This document shows, one piece after another, positions 11,734 to 29,012 of a stretch of 36,656 nucleotides of DNA. Origin of the DNA: Purshia tridentata (lineage: Eukaryota; Streptophyta; Magnoliopsida; Rosales; Rosaceae); the NCBI GenBank assembly GCA_003254885.1, contig QANT01009130.1, positions 1 to 36,656 on the forward strand. The letters are read 5' to 3'. Position 1 is the first letter of the stretch, and the number at the start of each line of letters is the position of its first letter. Below the pieces are notes generated by a model that worked only from the letters and a program-made list of their open reading frames with translations, did no database searches and was not told the origin of the DNA. A program made the position numbers and the translations under genes.

Positions 11734-12445
11734 TAGGGGTGTACAAATATACCGAAAATTCGTTTACTGATCCGATTCGATCTGCAATTTGTGGATATTG
11801 TACCAATCTAATCTGCATTTTTTTATTTGTGGATATCGATCCGATTCAATCCGCAATTTGTGGATCAAATATGGATATCAATATTGAAAACCACGGATAT
11901 ATCCGATCTGATCCGCAAATTATATATATTAAATTTTTATATAGTTTATATATGTTTTTGTATGTTTAATTCCTAATATAGAGTAAATCAAAGCCCCTAT
12001 TATAGTTTATAATATCATATAGTTTATAAACTATCTATGTTACTATATAATTTAAGTTTAGGGTATTTTAAATTAGTTTGACAACAAAATCTATTATAAA
12101 AATTATAAATATATAGAGTAATTTTAAATTAGTTTGACAACAAAATCTATTATAAACATTATAAATATATAGAGTATATAGTTTAGGACTATTAGAAAGT
12201 AGGAACTTGTTATGTTTGAGGCTTGTCATAATTTCTGAATTTTATGTTGTGTAATTGCTAAATAATTTTTATGTTATTATTTGGATATTATCCGATCCGA
12301 TCCGATCCGATTTTATTGATGTCCGAACCTGTGGATTTTCGAATTTGTGAATCGGATATGAATATAAAAATTGTTATACCGCAAATTGTGGATTGGATAT
12401 AGATAATAGTTTGTGAATCGGATAACCGATCCGTGTGCACCCCTA
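11734..12445. mobile_element. Non-autonomous hAT element (712 bp) with perfect 8-bp target duplication
   Basis: The element starts TAGGGGTGTAC and ends GTGCACCCCTA, giving short terminal inverted repeats. It is flanked on both sides by the identical 8 bases GCCTTAAT (11726-11733 and 12446-12453), the target-site length of hAT transposons. The subterminal parts are full of GGATAT, GATCCGAT and CAATTTGTGGAT motifs in both orientations, as expected for clustered transposase-binding sites. There is no transposase frame, so it would depend on a partner element. It sits about 550 bases beyond the stop of the RmlD-like gene. Confidence 0.9.
12065..12176 (+). repeat. Two 56-bp tandem units inside the hAT element
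   Basis: Units 12065-12120 and 12121-12176 are nearly identical, differing at about one base (AAAATTAT versus AACATTAT). The unit begins ATTTTAAATTAG and ends ATAGAGTA. Near-identity suggests a recent duplication inside the element. Confidence 0.9.
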
Positions 12446-12579
12446 GCCTTAATAGCCATTTTGTTCTATGACCTAGGTGTCAAGTTGCCTTATAAACTAA
12501 ACATTTGGTTAATCTAATAATCTATTCCTCAAAATTTTAAATATGTTAATGTGGCCTATTTGTTGAGATTTCATTCATT

Positions 12580-12581
<2 letters not shown>

Positions 12582-12617
<36 letters not shown>

Positions 12618-12630
12618 NTTTTTTTTTTTT
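12582..12630. repeat. Poly-T run broken by one undetermined base
   Basis: An almost pure run of T contains an N at 12618. The true length of the run is unlikely to be right in this assembly. Confidence 0.9.
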
Positions 12631-12694
12631 CATTTCTTCTGTTCATCTCTAAATTGTCCTAAAAAGGGGAAATTTTTTTACATGTGACAGATTG

Positions 12695-12767
12695 ACGGTC
12701 ATATGTTCTTTTACAACATTTATGTTGGACCCACATGTATATTGTAAAAGAAATGTCACATATGACG
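12695..12767. repeat. Small imperfect fold-back sequence
   Basis: CGGTCATATG followed by TTCTTTTACAA on the left is matched in reverse complement by TTGTAAAAGAA and CATATGACGG on the right, with a 6-base gap in one arm. It looks like the core of a short MITE, or its remnant, just before the promoter of the next gene. Confidence 0.5.
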
Positions 12768-12831
12768 GTGGTATGAAAACATTCCTCTAAAAAGGGTAAA
12801 ACTAGGAAAGAAAAGAATCCTTGAGGAGATT

Positions 12832-12895
12832 TGGGCCTTTAAAGACTCGAGGGATTGGGCCAGCCCAAAATTAGCTTCCAACATATGGTAGCCCA
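12832..12895. promoter_or_regulatory. Cluster of four site II elements (TGGGCY)
   Basis: TGGGCC occurs at 12832-12837 and 12856-12861. AGCCCA (TGGGCT on the other strand) occurs at 12862-12867 and 12890-12895. Site II elements bound by TCP factors are known to be enriched in promoters of plant nuclear genes for respiratory-chain subunits and other growth-linked genes. Their position about 280-350 bases before the start of the complex I-like gene fits that role. A likely 5' UTR intron (13009-13147) lies between. Confidence 0.65.
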
Positions 12896-13177
12896 AAAAA
12901 CATACTGACAAACAATCGACACAACACTCACTGAACGCACACCCACACAATCCCAAACACACAGTTCGTCGTCGGCTTCAACTCTACAACCCCCTCATCC
13001 TCAGTCAGGTATGGAACATCGAAACAGACCCCTCTCCGTCAACTTTCATGCACACAATCTACATGTGTGACATACACAAAGTTAATTGGGGTTTTGGGTT
13101 GTGTGGTATTTGATTTTCTCATCCTTTTTCCTGTAACTGCGTAACAGAGAAGAGAGGAGTATTCGTGATCATCGAGT

Positions 13178-15597
13178 ATGGGAGGAGGTGACCATGGACA
13201 TGGAGATGGGGCCCACGGAGACTTCAGGAGCAAGGTGTGGAGCATGAGTGGTGGGCCCTACTGTAGGCCCAAGCACTGGAAGCGCAACACCGCCTTTGCC
13301 ATGGCCGGCATTTTTCTCATCTGCATTCCCATCGCCATGAAATCTGCCGAGCTCGAGGTCTCTTTTTCTCACTTAAGCTCATCCTTTTCTTTCTATTAAC
13401 TGTTTTTGGATTTGCGATTGGTTCCTGAGAAAATGTAGGAAGCTGCAAAGTTGTGGATCTTGAATTGTAGAAGTATTAGGACCTGAATAAACTGAAAAAG
13501 TTGTCTGAACCGAGCTTATTATGAAATCTTTTGCTTTGGTTGAGGCTTAGACTTTTTGAAGTTAAGCAAATTAGCTAATTAACTATACTTTCAGAATTAA
13601 AGTCTAATGTTTGTGGATTTCTCGATAACTTAGAAAGAGAGTCATTGCCTCTTTTTTCTTGGTTTATGGGGATTTTACTGGTTTGAATACAAGATGATCT
13701 GGAATTGTGAGTATTTCTGATTGATCTAGGTTGAAGGTTATCTATGTGTTTGAAGATTTGCCAATTTGTGAGTACCATAGTCTTGATTTTCAATTCAAAT
13801 GAGATGGTAAACTGGTAAAAACTGTGAGTTTATGCAAAAATTGGGCCTTAAATAAGACACCTTTGTGAAAATTAAGCAAAGCAAACTGATTTGTTTGATC
13901 AGTTTGTGTTGGTAATAGAATTCTGCTTGAAAGATGCGGTAGAGGCTGGGCTGAAGAAATCTTCAAAGCTTTAACCTGAAGGAAAACTCTTGAAACCTAG
14001 AGTATCAGATAATTTTTAGGATGGAATAAAGGTATACTAAAGATTCCCTAGTTTTTGCTTGCCTTGAGTAGGCTTTACAAAACATGCTTTTGGAACTTCT
14101 TTTTCATTTGAAGATTAAACGTTTTGTTACTTGAATTCTTTCCTGTCTTTTTGTTCTTGGCCCTCCCATCATCAATTTTTTAAATCATGATGCTGTATTA
14201 TTTATCTAGAACAAGCTACTAGTGTCAGAGACCTTTAAACTACAAATGGGTTTCCTTTTTAATAAACCATAAGATGTTTAAGCCATGAGTTTCATTAAGT
14301 CATGCACTTGTTGTTGATAGGTAATTACATATTTTTGGTAACTGTTAAATAGCTCTGTTACTAGCAGTTTGAGTATTACAAATTTTTTGCACAGAGACAT
14401 TCAAAGTAGTGACATACATCAATTGTCTCATATCTCGTCCTAATTATGCATATGGCTTAAAATTCTTGGGTCTTATATGCCTTTAGTTGATGCACTTGGT
14501 TGTAAGGTTAACTATATTTTGCAATAAAGTTTTTTTTGTGCATGCTTTCTAAACAAAATAAAACGTCACATTTCATGCTGATGACATCATTTTTGTGCTG
14601 AACATACTCTTCAGAAGATCCAAGGATTTTCAAATTACTTTATCCAAAGTAGAATTTTACTTTTCCATTTCATAATTAAAAAAAAAATGACCACTTTGGA
14701 ATTTAATGGTAACTTTGGGATCATTATGCCAGTCTATATGAGGTTTGTTCGGTTTGTACTTTTACGGTTTTACCCAGTATGCCTACCTGTGAAGCACGAC
14801 ACCTTGTTAATCATAATTACTAGCTTGTTTGGTATACATTAAGCTATTGAAGATTAGGGCTGAAGTTCAAGTTCCCTTGTCTTTGAGTAAGCCTTATGCA
14901 CTACTCTAAAAAGCCTCTTAATAATAAATGGTAATTGCTAGCTGAATCCCCTATAGGCTAAGGATGCATAGTTGTATGCAGACCCTCTATTATTTAAATA
15001 GCTGGCCGGGACAGTTTTGTCCATGGACTTGTGAAGTATGACAAGATGCATCCATGTTTTGCATTCAGATTTTTATTGACTCAAATAATGGGGTTGAAGA
15101 AATTGTTTATTTGGTTAACCATGTGATACTTTTATATATCAGGAAAACTTTTTTTTTCCTCTCATTTATCTTTTTATCTTTGATATTTTCTATGGTACTT
15201 GTGTTAAAACTAAAAAGCATTAATTGGTTTTATATTCATGTTTTATTACCTTGAGATAATGGTGGATGGAAGGTGCTGTTTAATTGTGTATTACTTTCTT
15301 TTTGCATCAGCAAAAACTTGTCTCTGCTACATTATTTCTTTGGGATGCTTCCTATGCTTAATATTCCTTGATAATGCATGTATATGGACTGGAAATTTTT
15401 TATTACTTAGATGCTGTTTCTCTTAAATTGTGTTGAGCCACACCCTTTTTATGACTGAAAGGCTGAAAATTGCATACCCTATGGTTATGATTAGTTCTGA
15501 GAGGGATTTATGTTTATTGCAGCAACGGCCACATCATCCAGTTCGCCCGATTCCTTCACAACTCTGGTGCAAGAACTTTGGAACCAAAGACTACTAA
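13178..15597 (+). CDS. Small mitochondrial complex I subunit (NDUFC1/KFYI-like), probable
   Basis: Two exons, 13178-13357 and 15523-15597, encode 84 residues across a 2.2-kb intron. The Gly/His-rich start (MGGGDHGHGDGAHGDF) leads to WSMSGGPYCRPKHWKRN. One membrane segment follows at about 37-54 (TAFAMAGIFLICIPIAM), and the tail is basic and proline-rich, ending WCKNFGTKDY. I recall this pattern from the Arabidopsis protein At4g00585, listed among complex I membrane-arm accessory subunits; the subunit letter is from memory and less sure. There is no cleavable presequence, as is usual for such small inner-membrane subunits. Upstream site II elements support a respiratory role. The second exon has no independent ATG and is clear only once the CAACGG... 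acceptor at 15522 is used. Confidence 0.8.
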
Positions 15598-16102
15598 GTT
15601 TATTTAGGATCATCTGGTGAAAGAAGTATAAGTGGAGGTTGGGTATCTGAATTTTGCAGAATGCAAATTATTCCTTGTATTTGATGTTTGCTGAGAATAT
15701 GAGCAGCCTTTTAAGAAACTCTGTGTTCATGTTTTCATAGTATTGAATTTATGATTCAATGTGTGAGTTATTGAGTTGCTATACTATCAATTACCAAAAT
15801 AAATTGTGTCAACTCTTTTTCTAGCTTTTGTTAATAAAGTATTTGAATCGTTCATGCGTGTTTTTCTGATATTGTTTCCATCATTGTGCCAATCTTTGTG
15901 ATATAATGACATAGCATCTTTAAATATTGAAATGACCACTGTGGTATTATCACAAAAGCAATCAAATTTAAGAATGAATTGGTTGAGCTTGTATTGTATG
16001 CTGCCCCTAGATGTTTTAAGAATGCAGGTAAATTAGCCTATATATTTTAAGAATTGTATGATGTGCCTCTGTTGTCCCTATACATGACCATCCCAACAGC
16101 AG
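15598..16102. other. 3' flank of the complex I-like gene
   Basis: The first 250 bases should be the 3' UTR; AATAAA-like sites occur at about 15798 and 15833. Nothing else is supported before the exon-like frame that starts at 16103. Confidence 0.4.
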
Positions 16103-16243
16103 GTGATTACTGGAAAAGGAGATGAGAAGCCATTTAAAGCCTACATGTTTGGGGATAGATGGAAAAGGTGTGGAGAAGAATACACGATTTCAGTTTGCCA
16201 CAGCAGTCAAGATATGCTAAAAGATTTTGTTCCCAGGCAGTAA
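16103..16243 (+). pseudogene. Orphan exon-like open frame (46 residues), origin unknown
   Basis: Directly after an acceptor-like CAACAGCAG, one frame stays open for 46 codons to TAA. It reads as ordinary globular protein: VITGKGDEKPFKAYMFGDR at the start, a CGEEYTISVCHSS stretch in the middle, ending DFVPRQ. I find no upstream exon, start codon or promoter that would make a gene. It may be the last exon of a decayed gene or an alternative terminal exon of its neighbour. In Arabidopsis a short gene (At4g00580) lies between the counterparts of its two neighbours, so a remnant of that gene is one candidate. I could not confirm this. Confidence 0.35.
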
Positions 16244-16309
16244 ACAGGGGCAGAACTCCCTTCTTCTTCTGCATCACTCAAATGGAATCAAATTCCATTT
16301 TTTATACTT

Positions 16310-16573
16310 TTGCATTCATTGGCATTGCTCATAGTACTTTTTAATTTGGCGGCATGTATGGGACAATCTCGGCCATCTGAAGCTCCTGGATTGCTTCCTA
16401 GAATTATTCTCTTTTTCTTTAAACCAATGGCAGGTAAGGTTCTTGCACATTTATTCTGTATTCCCCACCACCACCACCTGCATAATACTTGTGGCCGCCA
16501 TAAGAACAATTCACCCTTTACAATCTATCTGGGCAGGTGTCTCCTAAATCCTATGTTCCTACAAGGAATATAG
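16310..16573 (+). other. Doubtful short ORF with signal-peptide-like start
   Basis: The frame encodes 87 residues starting MHSLALLIVLFNLAACMGQS, which looks like a secretion signal. A GTAAGG donor after ATGGCAG (16433) and an acceptor before 16538 would shorten it to about 44 residues ending MAGVS. The remaining sequence has no known motif. Chance is a real possibility in AT-rich DNA. Confidence 0.2.
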
Positions 16574-17598
16574 AAGTCAATAGATTATAATGTCAGCAGT
16601 GTTACAGTAATGGATGGATAAGCATATGCTTCCTTTCTGAGTGTATAATTTAATAGTTCAATGATGGGAATGTTTTTCCTGTATAGGCATTTCTAATAGT
16701 ATATAGTTTTTCTTTTGGGTCAAACATATTGTGTCCATTATTGACTAGTAGGGGAAGAGGAATAATGACCTCAGAGAGTAAAATTCTGTCTGGTGAGGGT
16801 TCACACTTCACAGTTCACACTATGCACCCACTATTTATTTGGGGTAGATTAGGTGCTCTAAAGTTCAAAGACCCCCACCATAGTAAGTATTTTTTCTTTC
16901 CAATTCGTCTAGTATTATTGATTAGGGTTGTCATGACTCATGACTCACGAGCCATAAGATTTGGCACTTACTTCATTTCATTGTCATATCAATAAGGACT
17001 TAAAAGATTAGGGTGGGACTGACCTTTACCTCTCTCTTTCGTTTTCTTTTTTCTTTTTTTGACATAAAGATTTGAGTCTAAAATTTATTTCCTCGTCCTC
17101 CTTGCCCATCTTATATCACACAATACTAATACAAATTAGTCATAATAATCGATATAATTAGTGCACATCAGTAGTTTTGTCATGTTCAATTTAGTTTCTT
17201 TCCTCCCCATCTATATCAATTACATAATATAATAGTTATTGTACCAATTAACAATTGGTCATCGATATAATTACACATCAAGCATCATGTTTAGACAAAG
17301 GAAATCACATCATTCAATGTGAAGAATGTGGTGACGCCCACATTGTTCATCACCCAAGCTAAAGTTCGTGGATGCTAGGGCTTTTTACAATCTTACTAAA
17401 CATCAATTCTTCCCTTTCACATTTGTTGAATAAAAAAATGACTAGAAAGTTTATGGGCAAAAATGACATTTTCATATAGTTGCATGAAAATAATTTATTT
17501 ATTAAATAGAACAATTGAAAATGGATCAATTAAATCTTTTTTTTTTTTTTGTCGGAATTGATCAGTTAAATCAGTTGCCAAAAAATTGGAACAAGAGC
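16574..17598. other. Intergenic DNA upstream of the malic enzyme gene
   Basis: AT-rich, with no coding or RNA gene that I can support. Several short stretches repeat the theme CAATT-CATAATATAAT-ATCGATATAATTA (about 17140-17275), without clear repeat borders. Confidence 0.4.
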
Positions 17599-17599
17599 T

Positions 17600-17608
17600 C
17601 CACGTGGC
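17600..17608. promoter_or_regulatory. Perfect G-box (CCACGTGGC) in malic enzyme promoter
   Basis: The palindromic core CACGTG at 17601-17606 sits about 430 bases before the TATA box. G-boxes bind bZIP and bHLH factors and often mediate light or abscisic-acid responses. A single GGCCCA (site II on the minus strand) occurs at 17786-17791, and CTCGCTGCCCG occurs twice (about 17773 and 17825). Function is inferred only from position. Confidence 0.5.
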
Positions 17609-17975
17609 ACAATCCAAATGAGGAGATCACTATTTCTCGGTGGTCCCAAACGCACCCGAAGCTTAACCCAATCAGACCATTGCCCTCTAGTCAGACTCGT
17701 CACTTGCCAACCTACAATTCGTAAAGTAACCTCTGAAGGCACATCACACATTCGCATTATATACTCTCGCACTCGCTGCCCGGTTGGCCCATGACCGTTC
17801 ACCATCGTAAGTCCGCGTATGCTCTCGCTGCCCGAAAATGCGGGGCAGCTCTGCTACCGCGTTTTCTCTCTCATTCCTCTGGTAGTCGTCTTTCAACAGC
17901 TTCAACAGTTCAACTGCTTCTAATTTTCACAGACACGACCTTGGGACCAAAAGAAAAACCATCAGAAAAATATAA

Positions 17976-18006
17976 AATAATAAATAATAATAATAATAAT
18001 AATAAT
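17976..18006 (+). repeat. (AAT)n microsatellite next to the malic enzyme promoter
   Basis: About nine AAT-type units run up to 35 bases before the TATA box. Trinucleotide runs of this length are commonly polymorphic in plants. Confidence 0.85.
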
Positions 18007-18037
18007 CCAATAAAAAGTAATAATAAAATGCTACTAC

Positions 18038-18045
18038 TATAAATA
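18038..18045 (+). promoter_or_regulatory. TATA box of the malic enzyme gene
   Basis: TATAAATA lies 158 bases before the start codon, which allows a leader of roughly 130 bases. The sequence between is GC-richer and pyrimidine-rich, as in many plant leaders. Confidence 0.7.
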
Positions 18046-18203
18046 GGACAGGAGTCTGGAGTCATAGTCAGCAGAAAGCATTGCTCTGCTGCAGTTGTTC
18101 TTTTTTGGTGAATTCTCTGATCTCTGAGCTTGTGAAAATGGACTTGGAGCTTGTGCTCTGACTCTTTTGAGTTTGATTTTGTGGAAAAATCTAGGTTATA
18201 GAA

Positions 18204-24872
<6,669 letters not shown>

Positions 24873-25297
24873 GGCTTGGTGCTGTATCAGTATCGCTTGC
24901 AGTAAGTTTCTGTCAGAGGCTATCTTTCTGCAAAGCTCTCGCATCCCACAAGTTTTGTGCATCCAAGCAAACTTATTCTTGGTTTGTTTGTCTTCCCGAA
25001 TTCATAATTTACAAGCTCAGAGAAGTAGAACTGTAGAAGGCAGAGATTGTCGTACAAGAATAAGACCCCTCGCATTAATCTGATAAGAACCCCGTTTGTT
25101 TGAACAATGATGCATTTTTTTATGATGGACTGAATATAAGTGGCAATGTCTTTGTTCTGTTATGGATATATTGTCATAGATTATCACTTGGTAGACAAAT
25201 TTATGGACTTAATATTCAACGATGTCTTGTTTCTTGAGAACCTTTTCAAGTGCGTGCATGGGGAAGATAGTTTATGGTTGTACATTTGTTCTCATTT

Positions 25298-25339
<42 letters not shown>

Positions 25340-25675
25340 TTGTTTGTCATTCTCCGATAGAATCTGATTTAATTCATCCAAAAACCAACAAAGAAAAAGA
25401 AAAAAAAATGATGGATCCAATGCAGAGTCTGGTGCACCGTGGGTTTTTTATAGTGTGGTGATGTAATTCTTTATCTTCATTATGGTTTCCCAATGTTTCG
25501 AGAGGAATAGCACAGTTTTGAAGATCAGTAAACACAAACCGTGTATTTAAGCATTGTGTTTGGCTGGTGAGAAAATATAGATAAAGAGAAGAAAGCGAAA
25601 TTTTGTGGAAGGGGGATTGGCGGCCGTGAATGGGTTTGGTTTGGTTCTACTTTAAAAGCTGGGGTTCTACTTATA
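24873..25675. other. 3' flank of malic enzyme and spacer before the SDR array
   Basis: The first 200-300 bases should be the 3' UTR of the malic enzyme gene. Short frames here overlap the (CT)n run or read through the last exon and show no domain. Nothing else is supported. Confidence 0.45.
25304..25336 (+). repeat. (CT)n microsatellite
   Basis: About 16 uninterrupted CT units, likely variable between individuals. Confidence 0.95.
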
Positions 25676-26059
25676 CAGTCAACAGTTTGGAAATAAAGAA
25701 ATGAAAACAGAGAGAGTACGTGGGGTTTATTTCAACAGTTAGATGTTTCAAACAGCTGAGATTAAAAGTCTGATATGGCCTTGTATTTATGGTCAAGCAA
25801 GCTTTAGCATCACAAAAAATATTAGATAACGTGGGCAATTGCGTCACCATGCACCGTTCTTTTTGTTTACTATAATATGCTATTCTATTACTTCTAGACC
25901 ACTAAAAGAATCCGTCAATCCAGAAGAATAAAGCAAAAGTTTCTTCTACTTATAATTGTTTAAAAATTAAAAAATCTCAAACACTTCCATTTACATTATA
26001 AATGAAGGCTTAAAGTACTGTTTTCTCAATTCTCACACACCTCCCACATCTAAGCATCA
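25676..26059 (+). promoter_or_regulatory. Promoter of the first SDR gene (repeated promoter module)
   Basis: This block begins near GTCAACAGTTTGGAAAT and includes a conserved GGGCAATTGCGTCACCAT box (TGCGTCA, similar to a bZIP site). TATAAAT at 25997-26003 lies about 57 bases before the start codon, giving a leader of roughly 30 bases. A second copy of its 5' part is at 31325-31700 and of its 3' part at 32661-32860, so it belongs to the duplicated unit. Confidence 0.65.
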
Positions 26060-27955
26060 ATGGCAGAAGAAACAAAGAGGTAGTAGTAGCACCAATACTA
26101 CTTAGTCCTTTATACTTTGCCTGTCTTTCTTTAGCACCAATACTACTTAGTCCTTTATACTTTGCCTCTCTTTCTTTCTTTCTTTCTTGTTTTTGTTCTA
26201 AATTTGCTGTTTTTGTTGTTCCAGGTATGCAGTTGTTACCGGGTCAAACAAAGGGATAGGATTGGAGATTGTGAGGCAGTTGGCCTCAAATGGAATCACT
26301 GTGGTCTTAACTGCTAGAGATGAGAAGAGGGGTCTTGAAGCTTTTGAGAAATTCAGAGACTCTGGCCTCCCAGGTCAAGTGGTTTTTCATCAACTCGATG
26401 TGGCTGACCCTGCTAGTATTGCTTCTCTGGCTGACTTCATCAAAACCCAGTTTGGGAAACTTGATATCTTGGTATGATCTAAGCTCAACTCTTGAAAAGT
26501 TTATGTGCTTTGAATTTAACTCATAAATCCCATCTAATTGTCGAAGAAGAGAATGAAATGAGTAAAAAGCTAAAGAATGCAATTATCTGATAGTTGGACT
26601 AAAGGAGAGTAGTAGTTTATTTTGTTTCATTCTAAGATCTTGGATCATTTTAACCTCAAATGTTTTTATGAACCAACTTGTGAAATAATTTTTTTCATTT
26701 TCTGAATTTTTCTTTTTTGCTAAAATAAAACATATAATGACATAGTTGGACTCTGCTGCTCTGCATAGGTGAACAATGCAGGGATTGGTGGAACCATAAT
26801 AGATGTTGATGCTTTTAAAGCCTCACAAAGTTCTGCTGGTGCTGTAAGTCTTTCAAATTTCTGTTCTGTTCTGTTTTTTATTTTTTGTTGTTATTCCATT
26901 GCACACTGAAGGTGGTGCACCATTGAAGAGGAGGAGCTTCTGAATGATTGGTGTCTTTATATGTTACTGTTTTCTCCTAGTTAGACCTCATGTTGTTATT
27001 TTCTCAGAAAATTTACCGCATTCGTATCAATATTCAATATTTATCAAAAACTAAAAGCTTCGATGTGCTAATTTGATCTGTGGTTTGGCCAAAGAAATAT
27101 TTGGGTTAATAGTCTTGTGTACATAAAGACGATGCTTCCCATAGCTGATTTAAGTTGATGGAGGAGCTGTTATTAAGCTGCTTATCGTATGGGTTTACTC
27201 TTCGTGCTTGATAATATTTATGCATTCAGGCCACAGATTTTAAAAGGTTTTTTCTGAAAGAAATTCTGAAGATACACCTTTTCTCTTTATCTGAAGAATA
27301 TGTTCAACTTGATGTGCATGTCAAACTTCAATCTTGTTTGGGTTGGGATTATAAGTAGTGGGAAATAGCAACCATGATAAGTTTCTTCTTACAGGTGCAG
27401 GAAGGAGCGAAAATTGATTGGAATAAACTACTGACTCAAACCTATGAGTTAGCAGAAGAATGCTTGCAAATAAATTATTATGGTGCCAAAAGAACAGCTG
27501 AAGCACTCATTCCACTCCTTCAGTTATCCGATTCACCAAGAATTGTTAATGTTTCATCCTCCATGGGGAAGTTGAAGAACATACCAAGTGATTGGGCTAA
27601 AGGAGTTTTTAGTGATGCTGAAAACCTAACAGTAGAGAAAGTTGATGAAGTATTGACAGAGTTTCTAAAAGACTTCAAGGAAGGTTCACTTGAGAGCAAG
27701 GGCTGGCCTTCTTTTATGGCTGCCTATACAGTCTCAAAAGCAGCAATGAATGCATACACAAGGGTTCTAGCCAAACAGTACCCCAACTTTCGCATCAATT
27801 CTGTCTGCCCTGGCTTTGTCAAAACAGATATAAACCTCAACGCTGGCCACTTGCCTGTTGAAGAAGGTGCTGCAAGTCCTGTGAAGTTGGCATTGCTGCC
27901 CAATGATGGCCCTTCTGGCCTCTTCTTTTTTCGGTCTGAAGTTGCAGATTTTTGA
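26060..27955 (+). CDS. Short-chain dehydrogenase/reductase, neomenthol dehydrogenase-like, copy 1
   Basis: Four exons, 26060-26079, 26225-26471, 26769-26843 and 27395-27955, encode 300 residues. The tiny first exon holds only MAEETK plus part of Arg7. The cofactor loop TGSNKGIG is at 12-19, NNAG at 91-94, the serine of NVSSS at about 168-170, and Tyr225-x3-Lys229 in YTVSK, followed by [10 protein letters not shown] long insertion of about 45 residues before the catalytic Tyr ([12 protein letters not shown]... to SKGWP) is the mark of the plant group containing (+)-neomenthol dehydrogenase, salutaridine reductase and related carbonyl reductases (SDR114C). These are cytosolic monomeric NADPH-dependent ketone reductases, and the substrate cannot be read from sequence. 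It is intact and is the longer of the two complete tandem copies. Confidence 0.93.
26087..26176 (+). repeat. 45-bp tandem duplication in intron 1 of SDR copy 1
   Basis: Units 26087-26131 and 26132-26176 differ at one base (GCCTGTC versus GCCTCTC). The other intact copy has the unit once (from about 32888), so the duplication came after the genes separated. Confidence 0.9.
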
Positions 27956-28728
27956 TTGGAGATGATACGTTTCTGCAAATATATGCATGTCATTATTTGG
28001 GGAGCATCTTGGATTTTGAATGCAACAAAGTATGTTGGGATTGGTTCCACTAGTTATTGTTAAAATTTCAGTACTGAATCAGTGATGCAATAAGTTTGTT
28101 TGTAACCTACACATTAATATATTATAGTCTATATACCTTGGAAAATAATTAAAGTACTTATTATGCTCAAATTTTTTTCTGAATTAACAATATCAATGAT
28201 GCAAGTCTCCTGAAGGAGAATACCCAAGCTACACATTATTTGTTGAAGACCCAAGTTTCCTTTTTCTGTGTTACTGACTGTATATATCTCTAATTATACG
28301 TTCCTTCGTGATATTCACCTGATTTGTTTTTTGGTTAGAGAGATATTCTTCTAATATTATATCATTCTAACCCTGGGATTGAAAATTAAAACTTTGTTTC
28401 TCCATCCAAGGGCTATAATTAATTGGGTCGAACCCCAAATTAATCAACCTTAATTCTTTTTTAATGGGACAACGAAATACACTACTAGCAACGTATGTAG
28501 CAACCTGTTTTAGTTTCTTCTTACTTCAATTAATGTTCCAAATAAAAATCTTGTTGATCTATCCAAGGGCTGACATTAGCTTGAATCCCAAACTTTCCTA
28601 TGACAACCTTTTTCTGATCGGCCGGACAAAGAATACTTTGTAACTTGTAATCACTATATTTATAATAACAACAATTAACCCTCGTCGCTTGTGTGCCATT
28701 TTGTTATGTTTTGATTGTGTTTCTAAAC
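27956..28728 (+). repeat. Downstream flank of SDR copy 1, repeated after copy 2
   Basis: The first 300 bases match 34771-35080 almost base for base, including TTGGGATTGGTTCCACTA. The later part (28490-28710) matches 35820-36135, sharing AATCTTGTTGATCTATCCAAG and CTGATCGGCCGGACAAAGAA. The two differ by an insertion after copy 2 (35253-35790). This defines the duplicated segment. Confidence 0.85.
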
Positions 28729-29012
28729 TTCAAAGAAGATATGCTAGAAACCAAAGGCTGGCCTCTTGCTTTCTCTGCCTATATACTCTCAAAAGCATCC
28801 ATGAACGCATACTCTCAACAAGTACCCGAATTTATGTGTCAATTGTATTCTGTCCTGGATTTGTCAGAACGGATATGATCTTCAATGCTAGTATCTTGAC
28901 CACTGATGAAGCTGCTGAAATGGTTGTCAGCTTAAGTGTTTCCAAAAGGCAATCCTTCTGGCCTCTTCTTCTTATTAGAAGAAGGTCTCACCTTATCGAG
29001 TATAAGTTGTAG
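28729..29012 (+). pseudogene. SDR exon 4 fragment, frameshifted
   Basis: One frame reads NFKEDMLETKGWPLAFSAY, then ILSKASMNAYS, which includes the catalytic Tyr-x3-Lys. Another frame continues CPGFVRTDMIFNAS and the family tail. A short deletion and frameshift lie near 28815-28845, where the usual helix and Lys/Tyr/Pro stretch is missing. No exons 1-3 are found before it. It diverges clearly from copies 1 and 2 (for example VRTDMIF versus VKTDINL), so it comes from another paralogue. Confidence 0.88.

Noticed and set aside
17300..17400. Possible tRNA or snoRNA gene in the spacer
   Set aside because: I looked for A/B-box and C/D-box patterns here and in other spacers and saw none that fit with a fold.
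25222..25461. Frame over the (CT)n run
   Set aside because: The Ser/Leu repeat is produced by the microsatellite; no real protein character.
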